Shown one piece after another: positions 1-8,030 of a DNA stretch of 64,000 nt. A program made the position numbers and the translations under genes. The stretch is from an uncultured Collinsella sp. (lineage in GTDB: Bacteria; Actinomycetota; Coriobacteriia; Coriobacteriales; Coriobacteriaceae). Each line of letters begins with the position of its first letter. The stretch's first letter is position 1. Under the pieces are notes generated by a model. That model did no database searches. It was not told the DNA's origin and saw only the letters and a program-made list of their open reading frames with translations. The stretch spans positions 1 through 64,000 of the forward strand of contig CAUFMB010000002.1 of assembly GCA_959026535.1 (NCBI GenBank), in the 5' to 3' direction.

Positions 1-101
1 TTGCCGCGCCCCGCAGCGCCCGCTTCCCCCGAGAACAATTATCAGTGCAGGTAGATAGCTTGTTACAAAACTGCCTGGTCGCCAAAGTGCTAAAAGTCTA
101 C
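1..101. other. Window edge, no supported gene
   Basis: The forward frames close within about 50-120 bases and no start or ribosome binding site is visible. The first 54 bases could be the tail of a gene lying to the left, but nothing in the sequence supports that. I see no feature here. Confidence 0.3.
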
Positions 102-1538
102 TCACTTAGATTGCAGAGTGCCCCCCATTAGCTGCAATTCCAAGGTAGTTAGTACTTTTGGACTCAGGTCGTCATACTGGACAAGAATATGAGTTGAGTT
201 TTCAGGGGCAGATGCGCCATCGGCACACCAAAAACAGTCACCGATATCGATAAAAGGGATGCTCGAGCGCGTGAGGGCCCGTGCAATAGTGCTTCCGCCC
301 GTTCCACGCTCCGCAACCACGGTGCAGTAAAGGCCCGCGTCTGCGTGTTCGATCGAGACTTCCCCTGCCGGAAATGCCTTCCGTACAAGCGCCGCCAGGC
401 CATCACGCGCCTCGCGAGCACGAACGCGCACGCGGTTCACATGTCGCTCGTAATCACCCGATTCCAGCAAACGAGCCAAAGCGACCTGGTCAACAGAACT
501 CACCGACGAGGCGTAAAAACCAAGGTTGCGCCTAAACCGCTCCATTAGCTCATCGGGCAGCACCATGTACGCTAGACGCAACGCCGATGACAGGCTCTTC
601 GAAAACGTGTTGGTGTAGATAACCGACTGGGAGGCATCGATCGACGCGAGCGCGGGAATTGGCTTGCCGGCAAGGCGAAACTCACAATCAAAGTCATCTT
701 CGATGAGGTACCGACCTGGTCGCTCGGCGGCCCAGCTCAGCAGCGCATAGCGACGCGCAATGCTCGTCACAAGACCGGTGGGATACTGATGGGACGGCAT
801 AAGGTGAAGGACATCGGTCCCAGTTTTCTGCAGAGCGCTCAGGTCCACGCCGTCGTCATCCAACGGGATATGTCGTACTTGGCAGCCCATAGCCTGATAG
901 ATGCGCGTCAGACGCAAATAGCCCGGGTCCTCAACGGCATACACCTTGTCAGCGCCAAGCAACTGAACCAACATGGTATCGAGCAGCTGGGCGCCTGCAC
1001 CGATAACAATGTTGTTGGGGTCGACATTCATGCCCCTTGTCCCACGCAGATGGTGAGCAATTGCGCGTCGCAGCCGAGCGGTGCCCTGCGCCGGTGCGGG
1101 CGAAAAAATTTCGCGCTCATCTTCGGATGCCAGCGTCGCCCGTAGTGCGCTTTGCCAAAGCCGCGCCGCCTCCAAAGCGGAAGGAGAAAGTGCATCGAAC
1201 AGCTCGACCTGTCCGTTGACATCATGCGCGCTGAGGCCCACAGAGACGGTATCTCGGTCGATGCCCTGCGAAGCCAAAGGCAAAACCGGTGCATCCGGAA
1301 GCTTGCAAGCGTAGTAGCCACGACGCGGCATTGAGCAAATATAGCCCTCGGCAAGTAACTGGCTATATGCATTCTCGATGGTAATGACACTGATTCCCAG
1401 ATGACTGGCAAAGGCGCGCTTAGACGGAAGATGCTCCCCCGCCACAATACGTCCAGCAACAATATCATCTCGAATTTGCTGGTAAACATACTCATAAAGC
1501 GATGCTTCGCCGCGTTTTTCCAAATTGTAGTCAAGCAT
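102..1538 (-). CDS. pdxR: MocR/PdxR-type GntR regulator with aminotransferase-like domain
   Basis: A 478-aa cytoplasmic transcription factor of the MocR family. A GntR-type winged helix occupies about residues 5-75 and a fold-type I PLP aminotransferase-like domain about residues 110-470. The PLP-lysine region reads TFSKSL. It is divergent from pdxS, 145 bp away, which is the classical arrangement in which PdxR senses PLP and activates pdxST while repressing itself. I chose the ATG at 1538 because AGGTGG lies 8 bases upstream; an in-frame TTG at 1571 would add 11 residues but has no clear ribosome binding site. The function is inferred from family and neighbourhood; the MocR assignment itself is secure. 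Confidence 0.88.
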   Translation of the reverse strand: MLDYNLEKRGEASLYEYVYQQIRDDIVAGRIVAGEHLPSKRAFASHLGISVITIENAYSQLLAEGYICSMPRRGYYACKLPDAPVLPLASQGIDRDTVSVGLSAHDVNGQVELFDALSPSALEAARLWQSALRATLASEDEREIFSPAPAQGTARLRRAIAHHLRGTRGMNVDPNNIVIGAGAQLLDTMLVQLLGADKVYAVEDPGYLRLTRIYQAMGCQVRHIPLDDDGVDLSALQKTGTDVLHLMPSHQYPTGLVTSIARRYALLSWAAERPGRYLIEDDFDCEFRLAGKPIPALASIDASQSVIYTNTFSKSLSSALRLAYMVLPDELMERFRRNLGFYASSVSSVDQVALARLLESGDYERHVNRVRVRAREARDGLAALVRKAFPAGEVSIEHADAGLYCTVVAERGTGGSTIARALTRSSIPFIDIGDCFWCADGASAPENSTHILVQYDDLSPKVLTTLELQLMGGTLQSK

Positions 1539-1683
1539 GAGTTTGCCACCTGACCTTATCGAGCTGTTCAATCTGGTATTAGGCTGACATTATTATTATC
1601 TCGAAAACTGAGTATTTTGCCATACCCAGCTCCCCGATAGGATGTTCCGTCAAGCAATGCACATGCCAACCAAGGGAGCAACC
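1539..1683. promoter_or_regulatory. Divergent pdxR/pdxS promoter region
   Basis: This 145-bp gap separates the pdxR and pdxS starts and contains an AT-rich block around 1585-1620. MocR regulators normally bind direct repeats in such a gap. I could not pick out a convincing operator by eye, so the call rests on position alone. Confidence 0.5.
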
Positions 1684-2574
1684 ATGGCAGAACAGACCAG
1701 CAAGGCCGATCGCGTCAAACTCAATCGCGAACTCGCGCAGATGCTCAAGGGCGGCGTCATCATGGACGTCACCACGCCCGAGCAGGCACGCATCGCCGAG
1801 GAAGCAGGCGCCTGCGCCGTCATGGCACTCGAGCGCATCCCGGCCGACATCCGTGCCGCAGGCGGCGTCTCGCGCATGAGCGACCCCAAGATGATCAAGG
1901 GCATCCAGGAGGCCGTCTCCATCCCCGTTATGGCCAAGTGCCGCATCGGTCACATTGTCGAGGCGCAGGTCTTGCAGGCCATCGAGATCGACTACATCGA
2001 TGAGTCCGAAGTTCTCTCCCCCGCCGACGATGTCTACCATATCGACAAGACCCAGTTTGACGTCCCGTTTGTCTGCGGTGCCCGCGACCTGGGCGAAGCG
2101 CTGCGCCGTGTTGCCGAGGGTGCCACGATGATCCGCACCAAGGGCGAGCCGGGCACGGGCGACGTGGTCCAGGCCGTGCGCCACATGCGGAAAATCCAAA
2201 AGCAGATCCGCGACGTTGTTGCCCTGCGCGACGACGAGCTCTTTGAGGCAGCCAAGCAACTGCAGGTTCCGGTCGAGCTGGTACGCGAGGTCCATGCCAC
2301 GGGCAAGCTCCCCGTCGTGAACTTTGCCGCCGGCGGCGTAGCAACCCCTGCCGACGCCGCACTGATGATGCAGCTGGGCGCCGAGGGTGTCTTTGTGGGC
2401 TCGGGCATCTTTAAGAGTGGCGACCCCGCCAAGCGCGCCGCCGCCATCGTCAAGGCCGTGGCTAACTTCACCGACGCCAAGCTCATCGCCGAGCTTTCGG
2501 AGGACCTGGGCGAGGCCATGGTGGGCATCAACGCCGACGAGATCGAGATTATCATGGAGGAGCGCGGGCGCTAG
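1684..2574 (+). CDS. pdxS: Pyridoxal 5'-phosphate synthase subunit PdxS
   Basis: A 296-aa TIM-barrel synthase subunit that condenses ribose 5-phosphate, glyceraldehyde 3-phosphate and ammonia into PLP. The conserved start ([20 protein letters not shown]), the GGVSRMSDP and [19 protein letters not shown] segments, and the KGEPGTG phosphate-loop motif are all present. Length is typical of the family. The start is the ATG at 1684, which has GGGAG about 6 bases upstream and gives the usual N terminus; an upstream in-frame ATG would add 14 atypical residues. It is followed 20 bp later by pdxT, the glutaminase partner that supplies ammonia. Confidence 0.98.
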   Translation: MAEQTSKADRVKLNRELAQMLKGGVIMDVTTPEQARIAEEAGACAVMALERIPADIRAAGGVSRMSDPKMIKGIQEAVSIPVMAKCRIGHIVEAQVLQAIEIDYIDESEVLSPADDVYHIDKTQFDVPFVCGARDLGEALRRVAEGATMIRTKGEPGTGDVVQAVRHMRKIQKQIRDVVALRDDELFEAAKQLQVPVELVREVHATGKLPVVNFAAGGVATPADAALMMQLGAEGVFVGSGIFKSGDPAKRAAAIVKAVANFTDAKLIAELSEDLGEAMVGINADEIEIIMEERGR

Positions 2575-2594
2575 TCCAGCAGAAAGGATCGCAC

Positions 2595-3182
2595 ATGAGC
2601 GATTATGCAGACCAAACGGTCGCCGTGCTGGCGGTCCAAGGTGCTTTTGCCGAGCACGAGGCAAGGCTATCCGAGCTGGGCGCACATTGTATTGAGCTGA
2701 GGCAGGCGGCCGATTTGAAGCAGGACTTTGACCGTCTAGTACTTCCCGGCGGCGAGTCCACCGTTCAAGGGAAGCTGCTTGATGAGTTGGGCATGCTCGA
2801 GGAGCTTCGTGCCCGTATCGCTGAAGGCATGCCCGTCCTGGGCACCTGCGCCGGCCTGATTCTACTGGCTCACGACCTTGCCGCCCACGACGATAAGGGG
2901 ACGCCGCGCCTGGCAACCATGGATGTACTTGTCGAGCGCAATGCCTACGGCAGGCAGCTCGGCAGCTTTCGAACCAAGGGGCAGGTAGCCGGCATCGACA
3001 GCGAAGTGCCGTTAACGTTTATCCGCGCACCCCGCATCGTCGAGGTCCACGGAGACGCCAAGGCCTTAGCGAAAGTCGACGGACGCATCGTCGCCGCCCG
3101 CCAGGGCAACCAGCTCGGCGTAACCTTCCACCCCGAACTCGATGAAGACACCCGCCTCCACGAACTGTTCCTACAAATGTAG
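2595..3182 (+). CDS. pdxT: Pyridoxal 5'-phosphate synthase glutaminase PdxT
   Basis: A 195-aa class I glutamine amidotransferase that hydrolyses glutamine and channels ammonia to PdxS. The LPGGESTVQGKL segment, the nucleophile in GTCAGLIL and the C-terminal FHPELDED His-Glu pair complete the catalytic triad. AGAAAGGA precedes the ATG. It forms an operon with pdxS and is followed by a strong hairpin terminator. Length is normal and no defect is seen. Confidence 0.97.
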   Translation: MSDYADQTVAVLAVQGAFAEHEARLSELGAHCIELRQAADLKQDFDRLVLPGGESTVQGKLLDELGMLEELRARIAEGMPVLGTCAGLILLAHDLAAHDDKGTPRLATMDVLVERNAYGRQLGSFRTKGQVAGIDSEVPLTFIRAPRIVEVHGDAKALAKVDGRIVAARQGNQLGVTFHPELDEDTRLHELFLQM

Positions 3183-3195
3183 AAAGAACGGAAAC

Positions 3196-3266
3196 GAGAG
3201 TGGATAATCTCCCACCTTGAGCTTGAGTGCAGACTCAAACCGGGAGATTATCCACTCTCATTTTTT
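3196..3266 (+). terminator. Terminator of pdxST
   Basis: Arms at 3196-3213 and 3242-3259 form a perfect 18-bp stem. The loop contains a smaller TTGAGT/ACTCAA hairpin, and six T residues follow at 3261-3266. It lies just downstream of the pdxT stop. Confidence 0.9.
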
Positions 3267-3316
3267 GGTGCAAATGATCCCTTGGGGATGCCGATGTTTT
3301 GGTACCGACAGACACT

Positions 3317-3329
3317 ATGACCCAATCCG
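3317..3329 (+). repeat. Left subterminal inverted repeat of the IS
   Basis: ATGACCCAATCCG is the exact reverse complement of 4825-4837. Confidence 0.85.
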
Positions 3330-3439
3330 AGGGCACGGAAACGACAGGAGCCCCCGCTCGTGACCGCGGGTCGGGGCTGCGACAATGTTGTTGAAGTGCC
3401 AGAGGCGCAGCCGCGCCGCAACGAGGTTGGGAGGCTCCC

Positions 3440-4561
3440 GTGCCTAGATATTCTACCGCCTTCGGAATGGACGTACACCTCAGGTCCACCACCGTCTGCG
3501 CGCTCGACGCGGAGACGGGCGAGGCCGTGGCGAGGAGGTTCCGCGGCAACCCGTGGGGCGAGGTCGCGGAGTGGATGTCGGGCTTCCCGGGCCCGTCGCT
3601 CGCCGCCTACGAGAGCGGCTACCTCGGCTTCGCGCCGCAGAGGGAGCTGTCGGCCCTCGGCGTCGACTGCGTCGTCGCGGCCGTCTCCAAGGTCCCGGGG
3701 TCGGCGGCAGACCTCTCGTCCAAGAACGACCGCAACGACGCGGCCAGGATGGCCAAGGCGATACTGTCGCACGACGTCACCCCGGTATGGGTGCCGTCCC
3801 CCGAGATCGAGGGGCTCAGGGACCTCGCCGCCGCCCACGACGCCGCGACCGCCAGGCTCGCGGCGGCGAAGCAGCGGCTCCTGGCGTTCCTGGCCCGCCG
3901 CGGCTACGTCTACGGAGGCACGACGCCGGCCGGCAACCCCCGGAAGTACTGGACGTACGGCTTCCTCAGGTGGCTCGACGGCATACGCCCCGCCGACGAC
4001 GGCGGCATCCGGGCGCTCGCGGCGCTGAGGAACGAGGTCGAGGCGGCCGACGAGACGAGGGAGGCCGTCCTCGCCGAATACAGGGCCGCCGTCGCGGCGG
4101 GCCCCCTCTCGGCCGAGGTCGAGGCGCTCCAGTCCATCAAGGGGTGCGGGTTCGTGCTCGCCGCCGCCTTCGCGTCCGAGGTCGGCGACTTCTCGAGGTT
4201 CCGCTCCGGCAGGCAGGTGACGGCCTACTTCGGCCTCGCCCCGAAGCAGAGGTCGAGCGCCGACTCCGTGCGACTCGGCGGAATCAGCGGGGCCGGCAAC
4301 GCGCTCGTCAGGAGGCTGGCGGTCGAGGGGTCCTGGCGCTACGCCCAGGCCGGGCACCAGCCCAAGCTGATGCCCAAGGGCTCCGGAGTCCCGCTCGAGA
4401 TAAGGATGCACGGGAGGAAGGGGTCCGAGCGCCTGCTCCGGCGACGCGAGGAGATGCTCGAGAGGGGCATGCCCCAGGCGAAGGCGAACGCCGCCACCGC
4501 CGCCGAGCTCGTGAGGTGGCTGTGGGCCCTCGGCATGATGTGCCGGGAGGCCGGCGAATAG
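3440..4561 (+). CDS. IS110-family transposase (RuvC-like DEDD plus Transposase_20)
   Basis: A 373-aa recombinase. The N-terminal RuvC-like DEDD domain shows D11 (GMDVH), E58 (AYESG) and D97/D100 (KNDRND). The C-terminal Transposase_20 domain begins near residue 230 (SIKGCG, then YFGLAPKQRSS and GNALVRRL) and should carry the serine nucleophile. Translation starts at the GTG at 3440 with TGGGAGG at about 3428. The length is usual for the family and the frame is intact, so the element could be active. Codon use is distinct from neighbouring genes, with frequent AGG. Confidence 0.95.
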   Translation: MPRYSTAFGMDVHLRSTTVCALDAETGEAVARRFRGNPWGEVAEWMSGFPGPSLAAYESGYLGFAPQRELSALGVDCVVAAVSKVPGSAADLSSKNDRNDAARMAKAILSHDVTPVWVPSPEIEGLRDLAAAHDAATARLAAAKQRLLAFLARRGYVYGGTTPAGNPRKYWTYGFLRWLDGIRPADDGGIRALAALRNEVEAADETREAVLAEYRAAVAAGPLSAEVEALQSIKGCGFVLAAAFASEVGDFSRFRSGRQVTAYFGLAPKQRSSADSVRLGGISGAGNALVRRLAVEGSWRYAQAGHQPKLMPKGSGVPLEIRMHGRKGSERLLRRREEMLERGMPQAKANAATAAELVRWLWALGMMCREAGE

Positions 4562-4824
4562 ACATAGCCCCCGTCCCGGCGAGCCGGGCAGCCTTCGGGG
4601 ATACCCCCGTTCTCGCTGTGCGCGCGGCGGTCGCCGCATTCGCGTCGACAGACTTGGGGAACCCCCGCCGAAGGAGAGGATTGCGGGCCGCCAGAGCGGT
4701 ATCCGCGGATATGAGACTGAGCCGAAGGCGTCGACGACATGCCGGGGGCGGACCGGGACGGGTTAACGGCAGGCCCCGCCGACCGATTGCAAGCGGTCGG
4801 CGGGGCCATTGTGGCTCTTGACAG
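4562..4824 (+). ncRNA. Candidate IS1111 bridge-RNA region
   Basis: This is the non-coding right end of the IS, about 263 bases between the transposase stop and the right inverted repeat. It contains a 14-bp perfect hairpin (arms 4772-4785 and 4794-4807, loop of 8) and several shorter GC-rich stems. Bridge RNAs of IS110-family elements arise from the non-coding end next to the recombinase gene. The assignment rests on position and foldability only; no loop-to-target match was established. Confidence 0.4.
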
Positions 4825-4837
4825 CGGATTGGGTCAT
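4825..4837 (-). repeat. Right subterminal inverted repeat of the IS
   Basis: Exact complement of 3317-3329, marking the right side of the element. Confidence 0.85.
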
Positions 4838-4845
4838 ATGAGCGA

Positions 4846-4945
4846 GCGCCCGCCAGAGCGAACAAATTGGCATGAAAAGAGGACGGCATAGACCTTCTGG
4901 TCATGCCGTCCTCTTTGAATGACAAGTTGTCGCTCTGGTGGGCGC
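4846..4945 (-). terminator. Nested hairpin terminator of the RGG-protein gene
   Basis: The outer arms (4846-4861 and 4930-4945) pair over 16 bp with one mismatch. The inner arms (4876-4889 and 4903-4916) pair perfectly over 14 bp. Read on the minus strand the inner stem is followed by TTTT. It lies between the stop of the RGG-protein gene and the right end of the IS. Confidence 0.75.
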
Positions 4946-4958
4946 GCAGCGTCAACTA

Positions 4959-4985
4959 GTTACGCGGTTCGTAGAACCGCGTAAC
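4959..4985 (-). terminator. Short palindrome immediately after the RGG-protein stop
   Basis: A 12-bp perfect stem with a 3-base loop (arms 4959-4970 and 4974-4985) begins two bases beyond the stop codon of the minus-strand gene. It may stall or protect the mRNA 3' end together with the larger hairpin beyond it. Confidence 0.55.
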
Positions 4986-4987
4986 CC

Positions 4988-5791
4988 CTAAAAGCGGTTG
5001 CCGCGGAAGCCGCCACCGTTGCGGCCGCCACGGTCGCCACCGCGACCGCCACGGTCGTTACCACGGTTGCCGCCGAAGCCGCCACGGTTGCCACCGCGAT
5101 CGCCATAGCCACCACGGTTGCCGCCAAAGCCGCCGCGACCGCCACGGTCGCCGCCACGGTCACCAAAGCCGCCACGGCCGCCGCGAGGACCGCGGTCCTC
5201 GTCCAGGCCCATGGCGACGAGCGGAGCGATAACCTTATCGAGAGCGGCCATCAGCTCGGTGGCCTCCTCGTAAGAAAGCTCGGGCAGGAGCTTCTCCTTC
5301 TTGTTGGCAAGCTCGACCAGGCCCTCAGCGGCATCCTCGGCAGCGAAGACGACGATCTTGCGCATATCGCCCTCGGCGTCGTCGATGCGGCCGACCAGAT
5401 CGGCAGCCTCGGCCTCGGCCATCAGGCCATCGAGCTCACGAAGGCGCATGCCCAGCAGGTCGGACATTTCCTTCTGCTCCATCTTGGGCTTGAGGTCAAG
5501 AAGCTTGATGGCGCGCTCGATGTTCGCCATGCGCTCGGCCTTGGCCTCCTCCTCCTTGGAAATAGCAAAGCGACGGCTACGCAGCAGGCGGGCTGCCTTC
5601 TGCATCTTGTCCATCAGCTCTTCGTCATCGTAATCAACGGCGGCCTCGACAACCTCGGCCTCCTCCTCGGCGGAAACCTCGGCAGCAGCCTCAACCTCGG
5701 CAGCTTCGGTCTCCACGGTCTCGACTGCCTCAACCTCGGCAGCCATGGTCTCGTTCTCGGTCTCGTTCATGATCTCTTCGTTCTCAGACAT
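4988..5791 (-). CDS. Acidic winged-helix-like protein with C-terminal RGG tail
   Basis: A 267-aa protein in three parts. Residues 1-57 are extremely Glu/Ala/Val-rich and acidic. Residues 58-195 are helical and resemble a MarR-like winged helix (KMEQKEMSDLLGMRLREL, then a LSYEEATELMAALDKV helix). Residues 200-267 are a low-complexity Gly/Arg/Asn/Phe tail with 11 RGG motifs. No signal peptide or membrane segment is seen. AAGGAG precedes the ATG at 5791. RGG tails bind RNA and can drive condensation; in bacteria they occur on some RNA helicases and RNA-binding proteins, but no helicase motifs are present here. The fold assignment is by eye and the function is unknown. The tail is encoded by internally repetitive GC-rich DNA. 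Confidence 0.8.
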   Translation of the reverse strand: MSENEEIMNETENETMAAEVEAVETVETEAAEVEAAAEVSAEEEAEVVEAAVDYDDEELMDKMQKAARLLRSRRFAISKEEEAKAERMANIERAIKLLDLKPKMEQKEMSDLLGMRLRELDGLMAEAEAADLVGRIDDAEGDMRKIVVFAAEDAAEGLVELANKKEKLLPELSYEEATELMAALDKVIAPLVAMGLDEDRGPRGGRGGFGDRGGDRGGRGGFGGNRGGYGDRGGNRGGFGGNRGNDRGGRGGDRGGRNGGGFRGNRF

Positions 5792-5948
5792 GAGACTCCT
5801 TCTTGGCCCTCTCGGGCATCATCGCCCCATTCGCGGGGCCCGTCGCGCACTCTTTGCGCTTTAAACATTCATGCCTCTCGGCAAAACGTCCATTAGTTTA
5901 TGGTGTCACCCGCTAATCTAGCTGCAGAATCTATGTGCACACATTAAT

Positions 5949-5960
5949 GCGACATGTCGC
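5949..5960. promoter_or_regulatory. Palindrome in the PDF-like gene promoter region
   Basis: GCGACATGTCGC is a perfect 12-bp palindrome 45 bp before the deformylase-like start. It is followed by TATCAT, which could serve as a -10 hexamer. It may be an operator; no cognate regulator is evident. Confidence 0.3.
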
Positions 5961-6005
5961 GGTATCATGGCCTGAACCAAACGTGTCCACCTTAAGGAGC
6001 CCGCC

Positions 6006-6416
6006 ATGATCAAGCCCATCATGAAATCCGAGTTCTTTTTGCGTCTGCCTTCCGAAGACGCAGGACCCGACGATGCCGCGACCGGGCAGGATCTCCTGGA
6101 TACACTCCACGAGCATGAGCGCGAGTGCGTGGGCCTCGCCGCCAACATGATCGGCGTGCGCAAACGCATCATCTGCGTAAAAGACGGCAACAGGGCGCTG
6201 CTCATGTACAACCCGCAAATTCTTGAGCAGGTCAACGCCTACCAGACGAACGAAGGATGCCTTTCGCTCGTCGGAGAGCGTCCCTGCACCCGCTATCGCC
6301 GCATTAAGGTTGAATATTTGGACGAGAACTTCGTCCACCGCATCAAAAACTTCTCGGGCTACACCGCCGAGATCATCCAGCACGAAATCGACCACTGCAA
6401 CGGGATCGTGATCTAG
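6006..6416 (+). CDS. Peptide deformylase-like protein, motif I variant
   Basis: A 136-aa protein of the peptide deformylase fold, which removes the formyl group from nascent N-terminal methionine using a metal held by Cys and two His. Motif II (EGCLS) and motif III (QHEIDH) are intact, so the metal site and catalytic Glu are present. Motif I reads GLAANMIG, with Met where the oxyanion-stabilising Gln normally sits. It is shorter than typical type I enzymes (about 150-190 aa). AAGGAG at about 5994 supports the ATG at 6006. A second, more degenerate paralogue lies at 13634-14053. Activity is uncertain because of the Gln loss. Confidence 0.85.
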   Translation: MIKPIMKSEFFLRLPSEDAGPDDAATGQDLLDTLHEHERECVGLAANMIGVRKRIICVKDGNRALLMYNPQILEQVNAYQTNEGCLSLVGERPCTRYRRIKVEYLDENFVHRIKNFSGYTAEIIQHEIDHCNGIVI

Positions 6417-6431
6417 TTCCGCCGATTCAAG

Positions 6432-6470
6432 AAAGCTCCCCGCAGCAAAACAACTGCAGGGAGCTTTTCA
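6432..6470. terminator. Bidirectional terminator
   Basis: Arms 6432-6440 and 6459-6467 pair perfectly, and an inner GCAG/CTGC stem extends the hairpin. T-rich flanks on either side suit both converging genes. Confidence 0.8.
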
Positions 6471-6491
6471 TAGTGCGGAGCTTCTATCCCA

Positions 6492-8012
6492 CTAGTTCTG
6501 GCGGTAGTGATCGAAGAAGTCGGCGAGGTCTTCGAGCGACTCTTTGAGCACTTCCATGCGCGGCAGATACACGATGCGGAAGTGGTCGGGCTCGGCCCAG
6601 TTAAAGCCGCCGCCGCGCGTGATCAGGATCTTCTTCTCGTGCAGCAGGTCGAGGGCGAACTGTTCGTCATCGGTGATGTTGAACTTTTTAACATCCATCT
6701 TGGGGAAGATGTAGAACGCCGCACGCGGCTTAACCACCGAGATGCCGTCAATCTTGTTGAGCGCCTCATACACAAAGTTGCGCTGCTCGTAGACACGGCC
6801 GCCGGGACGGATGTAGTCGTTGACCGACTGATGGCCGCCGAGCGCCGTCTGGACGATCGACTGGGCCGGCACGTTGGAGCACAGGCGCATGTTCGAGAGC
6901 ATGTTGACGCCCATGATGAAGTCGCTCATGCAGCGCTGGTTGCCCGAAAGCACCATCCAGCCAATACGATAGCCCGCGATCATGTGCGACTTGGAAAGGC
7001 CGCTAAAGGTGACGCAGGGCAGATCGGGAGCGAGCGAGGCAATCGAGACGTGCTCGTAGCCGTCCATGCACAGGCGGTCGTAGATCTCATCGGCAAAGAT
7101 CATCAGCTGATGCCTGCGTGCAACCTCGACGATGCCCTCGAGCACCTCGCGCGGATAGACGGAACCCGTGGGGTTGTTGGGGTTGATGATGACGAGGGCT
7201 TTGGTCGCGCTCGTGATCTTGGACTCCATATCCTCCAGGTCGGGATACCAATCGGCCTGCTCATCGCACAGATAGTGCACGGGATGACCACCGGCAAGAG
7301 TCGCACACGCCGTCCAGAGCGGATAGTCGGGGCTGGGGATCAGAATCTCGTCGCCATTGTCGAGCAGCGCGTTCATCGAAAGCTGAATGAGCTCGGAAAC
7401 GCCGTTGCCCGTGTAGATGTGCTCCATCTGAACATTGGGCAGACCCTTGATCTGCGAGTACTGCATAATCGCCTTGCGCGCGGAGAACAGACCGCGCGAG
7501 TTGGAATAGCCTTCGCAGTCGGGCAGCTGCTGACGCATATCCTTAATGACCTCATCGGGCGTGCGGAAACCAAAGGGCGCCGGATTACCGATGTTGAGCT
7601 TGAGGATGCGCTCGCCCTCGTCCTCCATACGGGCGGCCTCGTCGACGACGGGACCGCGCACATCATACAGGACGTTATCAAGCTTGGTGGATTTAGAAAA
7701 AGTACGCATGGTGGTGCTCCTTGGAATTTGAGCTGAGGGATGGGGTTCGGGCTTGGAAACGTTACGGGGCGATGATGCCTCGCCTTGATCGGCGTCACTG
7801 GCGAGCAGCCAGGAAACATCGACCTCCAAAATACGGGCGAGCAGCTCTGCCACATCGCGCCGCGGAATCGTCTTGCCACTCACATATTGGCTCATCTGAC
7901 TCTTGCCGAGTTTTTTGCCGAGCATCTCCGATACGCGGATTACGTCCGACTGGCGAACGTCGCGATCGGACATAGTCTGTCGCAGGCGATCGCTAAACGT
8001 CTCTTGGGCCAC
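6492..8012 (-). CDS. XRE-family HTH fused to class I aminotransferase
   Basis: A 506-aa fusion. Residues 1-75 form an XRE-type helix-turn-helix (QSDVIRVSEMLGKKLGKSQM, SGKTIPRRDVAELLARIL). After a roughly 25-residue Pro/Ser linker, residues 105-505 form an AlaA/AspC-like PLP aminotransferase with NPNNPTG, ADEIYDRL and the PLP-lysine motif SGLSKSH. I chose the GTG at 8012 because AAGGAGG sits 5 bases upstream; the frame extends a further 17 residues upstream without support. The fusion is known in Bifidobacterium annotation as a bifunctional HTH/aminotransferase. It suggests a metabolic enzyme that also senses and regulates, perhaps its own gene, given the repeats upstream. The substrate is unknown; alanine or another small amino acid is likely. 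Confidence 0.92.
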   Translation of the reverse strand: MAQETFSDRLRQTMSDRDVRQSDVIRVSEMLGKKLGKSQMSQYVSGKTIPRRDVAELLARILEVDVSWLLASDADQGEASSPRNVSKPEPHPSAQIPRSTTMRTFSKSTKLDNVLYDVRGPVVDEAARMEDEGERILKLNIGNPAPFGFRTPDEVIKDMRQQLPDCEGYSNSRGLFSARKAIMQYSQIKGLPNVQMEHIYTGNGVSELIQLSMNALLDNGDEILIPSPDYPLWTACATLAGGHPVHYLCDEQADWYPDLEDMESKITSATKALVIINPNNPTGSVYPREVLEGIVEVARRHQLMIFADEIYDRLCMDGYEHVSIASLAPDLPCVTFSGLSKSHMIAGYRIGWMVLSGNQRCMSDFIMGVNMLSNMRLCSNVPAQSIVQTALGGHQSVNDYIRPGGRVYEQRNFVYEALNKIDGISVVKPRAAFYIFPKMDVKKFNITDDEQFALDLLHEKKILITRGGGFNWAEPDHFRIVYLPRMEVLKESLEDLADFFDHYRQN

Positions 8013-8030
8013 TAGAACCTCCTTGCTGGC

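Larger units (their letters stand above)
3317..4837 (+). mobile_element. IS110-family insertion sequence, IS1111-like subgroup
   Basis: A single DEDD transposase gene is bounded by 13-bp perfect inverted repeats, ATGACCCAATCCG at 3317-3329 and its complement at 4825-4837. IS110 elements usually lack terminal inverted repeats; subterminal repeats mark the IS1111 subgroup, so the real ends probably lie a few bases outside these coordinates. The left non-coding end is about 110 bp and the right about 263 bp. In IS1111 members the guide (bridge) RNA is reported to come from the right end, which fits the longer right side here. The element uses many AGG arginine codons, unlike its CGC-rich neighbours, consistent with recent transfer. 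Confidence 0.85.

Noticed and set aside
1579..2916. Long minus-strand open frame over pdxS and pdxT
   Set aside because: It is antisense to two well-matched genes and is an artefact of GC-rich codon bias.
3248..4639. 463-codon minus-strand open frame over the IS
   Set aside because: The translation is Arg/Gly/Pro-rich without a recognisable fold and lies antisense to the transposase.
3553..4821. 422-codon plus-strand frame in another phase of the IS
   Set aside because: The sequence is low-complexity Arg-rich and out of frame with the transposase, so it is a frame shadow.
4988..5200. Repetitive GC-rich DNA that could be taken for a CRISPR-like or satellite repeat
   Set aside because: It encodes the RGG tail; the repeats are irregular and in frame, with no spacers.
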